A stretch of 16,592 nt of DNA from DATAVB01 sp040414495 (GTDB taxonomy: Bacteria; Actinomycetota; Actinomycetes; Mycobacteriales; QHCD01): NCBI GenBank assembly GCA_040414495.1, contig JBEDUI010000156.1:1-16592 (forward strand), written 5' to 3'. Shown piece by piece: positions 12,899 to 16,592 of the stretch. The notes below the pieces were generated by a model. That model did not search any database. It was not told the origin of the DNA and saw nothing but the letters and a program-made list of their open reading frames with translations. Position 1 is the first letter of the stretch, and the number at the start of each line of letters is the position of its first letter. Position numbers and translations under genes: made by a program.

Positions 12899-14602
12899 GT
12901 GCCTGGACGCATCCGTTGGAATCAGCGACGCAAGCATTACGTCGTCCACGGCGACAATCCGTTGGCGCACCGGCTGGTCGGCGAGTTGCTTGACCAGCTC
13001 GGGGGCGAGGTCACGGTCATTCTGCCCTCGAAACGGCGTAACCACGGTCCGCAGATCTCCCGCATGGACGGCGTACGGATCGTCGAGTCGGCCGAGCTGA
13101 CCAAGGAAGTGCTGCAGGCCGCCCGCATCGACACGGCGTTGGCGCTGGCGTTAGTCAACCAGGACGACGTCGGCAATATTCACGCCGCGATGTGGGCCCA
13201 GGAGCTGAATCCGGATCTGCGCATCGTGCTGCGGATGTTCGACGTGCAGCTGGGGCGGCAGCTGGCGGCAATGTTCTCCGACTGCGCGATCCTGTCCGAC
13301 TCCGAGGTCGCGGCGCCGTGGTTCATCGCCGATGCGTTGGATGAACTGGCCCCGACCCATTTGCACATGCAGGGCCGCACGCTGCGGGTGGCGCAACGCT
13401 CGGAGGTGACCGGCGAACGGATCGTATGCGGGCTGGCTACGATTTCGCCCGAGGCGTCGCCGGTGCTGCTGCCGGACAACGAGGACGATGCCAACCTGGT
13501 CCTGGCGGTGGCCGACGGCACCCCCAGCGACCCGTTCAGCGAACACCGCCGCCGACGACGATTCGGCATTGCCGGGCTACGACGGCTGGGCCGGCTGATC
13601 GACCGGACGTTGTTGATCTTCCTCATCACGTTCCTGACCCTGCTGGTGCTGGCGGCGATCGCGTTCGCCACGACCGGACATCGCTATTCGTGGTGGAACG
13701 CGGTGTACCTGTCGGTCCTGGATGCCGCCGGCGCCGCGCAGCCCGACGACGCTGGCGGCACGGTGCAGAAGGTCGCCGAGGCGCTGGTGACGATCACCGG
13801 CATCGCGCTGATTCCGGTGGCCACCGCGGCCGTGGTCGAGACGGTGTTCGCCGGCCGGTTGGCCCAGACGCTGGGGCGGCTACGCGGGCCGGTGCGCGAT
13901 CATTTCGTCGTGGTCGGACTGGGCAACGTCGGGTCGCGGGTGCTGGAGCAGCTGCACAACCTGGGTCTGCCGGTGGTGTGCGTGGAACGGAGCACGGAGG
14001 CGCGCGGAGTGCGGATCGCCCGCCGGTTGGGGGTTCCGATCGTCTTCGGAGATGTCAACGACCGCGCGACGCTGCGAGAGGCGTACGTCGGCAGCGCCCG
14101 AGCGCTGCTCGCGTTGACCAGTGACGACATCACCAATCTGCGGGCGGCGCTGTCCGCCCGCGAGCTGAAGCCGGAGCTACGGATTGTGCTGCGGCTCTTC
14201 GACGGCGACTTCGCCACCCGGGTGCAGGAGAGCTACAACATCACCCGCTCGCGCAGTGTGTCGGCCCTTTCCGCGCCGTCCTTTGCCACGGCGATGACCG
14301 AAAGCCGCGTAATCAACACGATCGGCGTGGCCCGGCACGTACTGCTGGTGGCCGAGGTACCTATCGGGTCCGGCTCGCCGTTGATCGATAAGCCGCTGGC
14401 CGAGATCGAGCAGCTCGGCGAGGTCCGCGTGCTCGGCCTGGGCCGGCGCGGCGAGAAATGGGTGGACTGGGCACCGCGGCCAAAGTCGCGGCTGGCGGAA
14501 AACGACCAGCCGGTGGTCGTGGCAACCCGGACCGGTTTGAACCGGCTGGTGGAACGCAGCATTTCCATCGGATACGACGCGGCGGGCCCACCCGTGCCGT
14601 GA
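12899..14602 (+). CDS. Two-TM RCK/TrkA-N channel-like protein with duplicated Rossmann domains
   Basis: The 567-aa protein has an N-terminal Rossmann-like TrkA-N domain (YVVHGDNPLAHRLVGEL, residues 14–30) reaching to ~210. A basic linker (HRRRRRFG) and two hydrophobic helices (~237–257 and ~296–316) follow, then a second TrkA-N domain from ~334 with NAD motif GLGNVG (341–346) and FGDVNDRATL (383–392). This resembles ligand-gated ion channels of the RCK type, especially the CASTOR/POLLUX-like build. The loop where a K+ selectivity filter should lie (WWNAVYLSVLDAAGAAQ) lacks TxGYG. The first nucleotide site is also degenerate (HGDNPLA). The start is GTG at 12899 with AGGA about eight bases upstream. 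The second domain probably binds a nucleotide. Ion selectivity is unknown. Confidence 0.85.
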   Translation: MPGRIRWNQRRKHYVVHGDNPLAHRLVGELLDQLGGEVTVILPSKRRNHGPQISRMDGVRIVESAELTKEVLQAARIDTALALALVNQDDVGNIHAAMWAQELNPDLRIVLRMFDVQLGRQLAAMFSDCAILSDSEVAAPWFIADALDELAPTHLHMQGRTLRVAQRSEVTGERIVCGLATISPEASPVLLPDNEDDANLVLAVADGTPSDPFSEHRRRRRFGIAGLRRLGRLIDRTLLIFLITFLTLLVLAAIAFATTGHRYSWWNAVYLSVLDAAGAAQPDDAGGTVQKVAEALVTITGIALIPVATAAVVETVFAGRLAQTLGRLRGPVRDHFVVVGLGNVGSRVLEQLHNLGLPVVCVERSTEARGVRIARRLGVPIVFGDVNDRATLREAYVGSARALLALTSDDITNLRAALSARELKPELRIVLRLFDGDFATRVQESYNITRSRSVSALSAPSFATAMTESRVINTIGVARHVLLVAEVPIGSGSPLIDKPLAEIEQLGEVRVLGLGRRGEKWVDWAPRPKSRLAENDQPVVVATRTGLNRLVERSISIGYDAAGPPVP

Positions 14603-14675
14603 AAATGGCCGCCCTGACCGTGCCGAGCCTGCTTGAATCTGCGACGATCCGACCAGACGGTCCAAGGAGCGTGCC

Positions 14676-15176
14676 ATGGCCAGCGCAAGCGACGGTCTAG
14701 CCGTAATCGCTTACCGCGAGAACGGGATCTGGCAGTGCGAGGAACTGCCGCGGGCCTTGCTGCACGACCTCGACGCGTGTCTGGATGCGTTGCACCGCCA
14801 GCCCGGGGACGGGCGGGGCTGCGTACTGGCCAATGTGGACGACGAGTTCTTCGTCGCACTTCGATCCACACCCGCCGGGGAGGAGCGACTATTGCTCTCC
14901 GACATCACCGCAGCGGTGGACTACGAGTTGGCCCGGGAGGCGCTGGACTTCCTACAGGAAGAGCCACCGACCGACGACGAATTGGACGATGTGTGGCCTA
15001 TTGGCGATCTGTCGATATTCTCCGATCTCGGTTTGGATGAGCGAGAGTTACGAGCCATCCTCGATGATCTGGACCTCTATGTGGATGACATGATTGTGGC
15101 GATTGCACGTCGCGCCGGCTTCGCCGACGCTTACGCTGCAGTTGTGGGCAATCCACCTCTCGATCCCCGTTCTTGA
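14676..15176 (+). CDS. tRNA adenosine deaminase-associated protein (first copy)
   Basis: The 166-aa protein belongs to the actinobacterial family named for its constant place upstream of tadA; the biochemical role is not known. The N-terminal half is a mixed alpha/beta unit (AVIAYRENGIWQCEELP … FFVALRS … LLLSDITAAVDYELA). An acidic linker (EEPPTDDELDD) follows, then a C-terminal helical unit (FSDLGLDERELRAILDD … DMIVAIARRAGFADAYAAVVG). The ATG at 14676 has AAGGAG eight bases upstream. A 73-nt gap after the channel gene could hold its promoter. The second copy's GTG start lies 21 nt after this gene's stop, so both are probably read with tadA. Confidence 0.85.
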   Translation: MASASDGLAVIAYRENGIWQCEELPRALLHDLDACLDALHRQPGDGRGCVLANVDDEFFVALRSTPAGEERLLLSDITAAVDYELAREALDFLQEEPPTDDELDDVWPIGDLSIFSDLGLDERELRAILDDLDLYVDDMIVAIARRAGFADAYAAVVGNPPLDPRS

Positions 15177-15197
15177 CGCTTGTTTCGGAGGAAGGTC

Positions 15198-15686
15198 GTG
15201 TCTTACGTCGCCACGGTCTTGACCAGAAATTCGGATACCTGGGCGGCCCACGAGGTCTCTCTCGATGACGCGGACGACATCGACGGTGTGGTCGACGTCA
15301 TCCGGTCGGTCGACGAAAGCGCGGACACCTCGCTGCTTTTCGTTGACGAGGAGGATGAATACCTAGCGATCGTGCGGGTTGACGAGGTCGACGACGAACC
15401 GCGGGTGTTCGTCTCCGACGGTCATGCCATCGACAGCTTCGCGATTCCCGCCCTGCTGCTGGACGGCACGGCGCTCGACGACTCGGATGAAGAGGACGAC
15501 GATGACACGCCGTCCGGCCACGATTCCGACCCGGTCGGCGATACGGGATTGCTGGCTGATCTCGGTACTTCGCAGGCGGCTCTGGTCCGGCTGTGCAACG
15601 CCGAGGGAACGTTGCCTTCGGACGTTGTGGCCAGCATCGCCGAGAAGGCCGGTTTCCTGGACGAGCTTGAAGCGGTGCGTGCCTGA
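15198..15686 (+). CDS. tRNA adenosine deaminase-associated protein (second copy)
   Basis: The 162-aa protein is a diverged paralogue of the preceding gene product. It has the same layout: N-terminal alpha/beta part (YVATVLTRNSDTWAAHEV … YLAIVRVDE … RVFVSDGHAIDSFAIPALL), a strongly acidic linker (DDSDEEDDDD), and the matching C-terminal unit (LADLGTSQAALVRLC … DVVASIAEKAGFLDELEAV). The longer open frame begins at TTG 15180, but the GTG at 15198 is better because GGAGG (15187–15191) stands six bases before it. Its stop overlaps the proposed tadA start by 8 nt, so translation is coupled to the deaminase. Two tandem copies suggest a heteromeric partner of TadA, which is inference. Confidence 0.82.
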   Translation: MSYVATVLTRNSDTWAAHEVSLDDADDIDGVVDVIRSVDESADTSLLFVDEEDEYLAIVRVDEVDDEPRVFVSDGHAIDSFAIPALLLDGTALDDSDEEDDDDTPSGHDSDPVGDTGLLADLGTSQAALVRLCNAEGTLPSDVVASIAEKAGFLDELEAVRA

Positions 15687-16143
15687 CACCGCCGACTACA
15701 CGGCCTGGATGCGTTGCGCGTTACAGGCCGCCCGGCCCGGTGGCTCCGACGTTCCGGTCGGCGCGGTCGTTGTGGACCGCGCCGGTACGGTGCTGGCCGC
15801 CGCCGGCAACGAACGCGAACTGACCGGCGACCCGACCGCGCACGCCGAGGTGGTGGCGCTGCGCCGGGCGGCGGTCGCGCTCGGTTCGTGGCGGTTGGCT
15901 GGCTGCACCCTCGTGGTGACGTTGGAGCCGTGCACGATGTGCGCCGGCGCGGCCGTGCTGGCCCGGGTCGACCGCATCGTCTACGGCGCGGTGGACGAGA
16001 AGGCCGGCGCGGTCGGATCGCTGTGGGACGTGGTGCGCGACCGTCGGCTCAACCACCGGCCTGAGGTGATTCCGGGCGTACTGGCTGACGAATCCGGGGC
16101 GCTGCTGCGGGACTTCTTCGCGACCCACCGAGGCCCCGAGTAG
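15679..16143 (+). CDS. tadA: tRNA-specific adenosine-34 deaminase
   Basis: The 154-aa zinc enzyme converts A34 to inosine in the anticodon of tRNA-Arg(ACG), an essential step for decoding CGN codons. Catalytic features are complete: HAE (His55/Glu57) and PCTMC (Cys85, Cys88), with PVGAVVVD at the N-terminal strand and GAVGSLWDV and NHRPEV further on. The length is normal. The GTG at 15679 overlaps the previous stop by 8 nt and gives VPDTADYTAWMRCAL. The ATG at 15709 is an alternative that would remove ten residues without touching the active site. The upstream associated proteins and the downstream tRNA gene match common actinobacterial gene order. Confidence 0.95.
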   Translation: MPDTADYTAWMRCALQAARPGGSDVPVGAVVVDRAGTVLAAAGNERELTGDPTAHAEVVALRRAAVALGSWRLAGCTLVVTLEPCTMCAGAAVLARVDRIVYGAVDEKAGAVGSLWDVVRDRRLNHRPEVIPGVLADESGALLRDFFATHRGPE

Positions 16144-16146
16144 CCG

Positions 16147-16179
16147 TGGGGTAGCCCGACCAAGCGGGCCCCATCCCCA
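16147..16179 (+). terminator. GC-rich hairpin after tadA
   Basis: GCCCG (16154–16158) pairs with CGGGC (16165–16169) around a 6-nt loop. The flanking TGGGG (16147–16151) and CCCCA (16175–16179) can extend the stem past a small internal bulge. There is no T-run, which is common for actinomycete terminators. The hairpin sits in the 55-nt gap between tadA and the tRNA gene. Confidence 0.45.
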
Positions 16180-16198
16180 GTCCGGTAGTCTCGCCGAC

Positions 16199-16285
16199 GG
16201 TGGCGTGTCCGAGCGGCCGAAGGAGCACGCCTCGAAAGCGTGTGTGGAGGCAACTCCACCGTGGGTTCGAATCCCACCGCCACCG
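16199..16285 (+). tRNA. tRNA-Ser (anticodon CGA)
   Basis: An 87-nt class II tRNA folds completely. The acceptor GGTGGCG (16199–16205) pairs with CGCCACC (16278–16284). The D-stem is TCC/GGA. The anticodon stem CACGC/GCGTG encloses loop CTCGAAA, so the anticodon is CGA, reading UCG. A long variable arm (GTGGAG-GCAA-CTCCAC) marks it as serine. The T-arm is GTGGG-TTCGAAT-CCCAC. G16285 is the discriminator base. The 3' CCA is not encoded (CCG follows). Confidence 0.97.
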
Positions 16286-16314
16286 CCGTTTGATCGGCCC
16301 GACGCCGGGCCACT

Positions 16315-16350
16315 CCAATTCGGACCGCCCCGGCGTTCGGTCTGAATTGG
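16315..16350 (+). terminator. Long hairpin downstream of tRNA-Ser
   Basis: CCAATTCGGACCG (16315–16327) and CGGTCTGAATTGG (16338–16350) are inverted arms matching at 12 of 13 positions, with a 10-nt loop. This is the strongest hairpin in the right part of the window and lies 30 nt past the tRNA, where a terminator is expected. A weak CTCTTGT follows instead of a T-run. It would work equally well on the other strand. Confidence 0.6.
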
Positions 16351-16592
16351 CTCTTGTCAAGGCGGCTATCAGCGCGCCGGCAGAGCCGTCCTCCGGGTCG
16401 TCGTCGGGGATGCCCAGATCGGTGCGCCGCAGTAGCCGGCGTGCTCGTGGCCGCATCCGTGTCTCCACTTTGGACGTTGGAGGGCCCCCGGACTGTCAAG
16501 GCTCCGTTTTCGAGTTCGACATCGGACCGCTGCAAGCTGCGCGCCTCGCCTTGGCGGCAGCCGAGTGCAAGCGCCGGATCAGGTATTTGTTG
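16351..16592. other. Unassigned right end of the window
   Basis: No recognisable gene is visible. On the plus strand a frame opens at TTG 16470 and runs to the window end (MDVGGPPDC … FEFDIGPLQAARLALAAA), possibly the start of a gene that continues outside. No Shine-Dalgarno supports it. On the minus strand an ATG at 16456 (MRPRARRLLRRTDLG) has GGAG upstream, but its frame runs without a stop into the tRNA complement. Neither is strong enough to annotate as a gene. Confidence 0.3.

Noticed and set aside
15981..16535. Minus-strand open frames through the tRNA-Ser gene (peptides with ELPPHTLSRRAP and DSNPRW)
   Set aside because: This is the well-known false translation of a tRNA-Ser complement. 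It also runs antisense to tadA.

Overview
High-GC DNA with strong third-position G/C, GTG and TTG starts, many 4–8 nt overlaps between genes, and a tadA gene preceded by 'tRNA adenosine deaminase-associated' proteins and followed by tRNA-Ser. This points to an actinomycete (Actinomycetota). I cannot name a genus from the sequence alone.

Layout. (1) Positions 1–745 hold no convincing gene. They carry three different tandem-repeat arrays: a ~52-bp array running in from the left edge, a 13-bp array, and a degenerate 11–12-bp array. A textbook promoter-like sequence lies between the second and third arrays, and a hairpin precedes the first gene. (2) Positions 746–5079 (+) form an L-rhamnose catabolic operon: mutarotase rhaM, a fused rhamnulose-1-phosphate aldolase/lactaldehyde dehydrogenase-type protein, an ArgA-like N-acetyltransferase, and rhamnulokinase rhaB. 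The isomerase, transporter and dedicated regulator are not in the window. (3) Positions 5072–12716 (−) hold a run of same-strand genes. In transcription order these are an ABC-2 exporter pair (ATPase, permease), an uncharacterised 520-aa protein translationally coupled to a nucleoside hydrolase, and then a 61-aa protein followed by a 994-aa AAA/LuxR (LAL-type) regulator. (4) Positions 12899–14602 (+) encode a membrane protein with two Rossmann/RCK-like domains around a two-helix pore region. It diverges from the ABC pair. (5) Positions 14676–16285 (+) carry two tandem deaminase-associated paralogues, tadA, and tRNA-Ser(CGA). The last ~300 bp contain a strong hairpin and otherwise unassigned sequence.

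How the genes work together. RhaM, rhamnulokinase and the aldolase/dehydrogenase fusion cover all steps of rhamnose breakdown except isomerisation. TadA makes inosine-34 in tRNA, and the two upstream small proteins are coupled to it by position. The least understood parts are the repeat-rich leader of the rhamnose operon, the coupled 520-aa protein/nucleoside hydrolase pair, and the non-canonical RCK channel-like protein.
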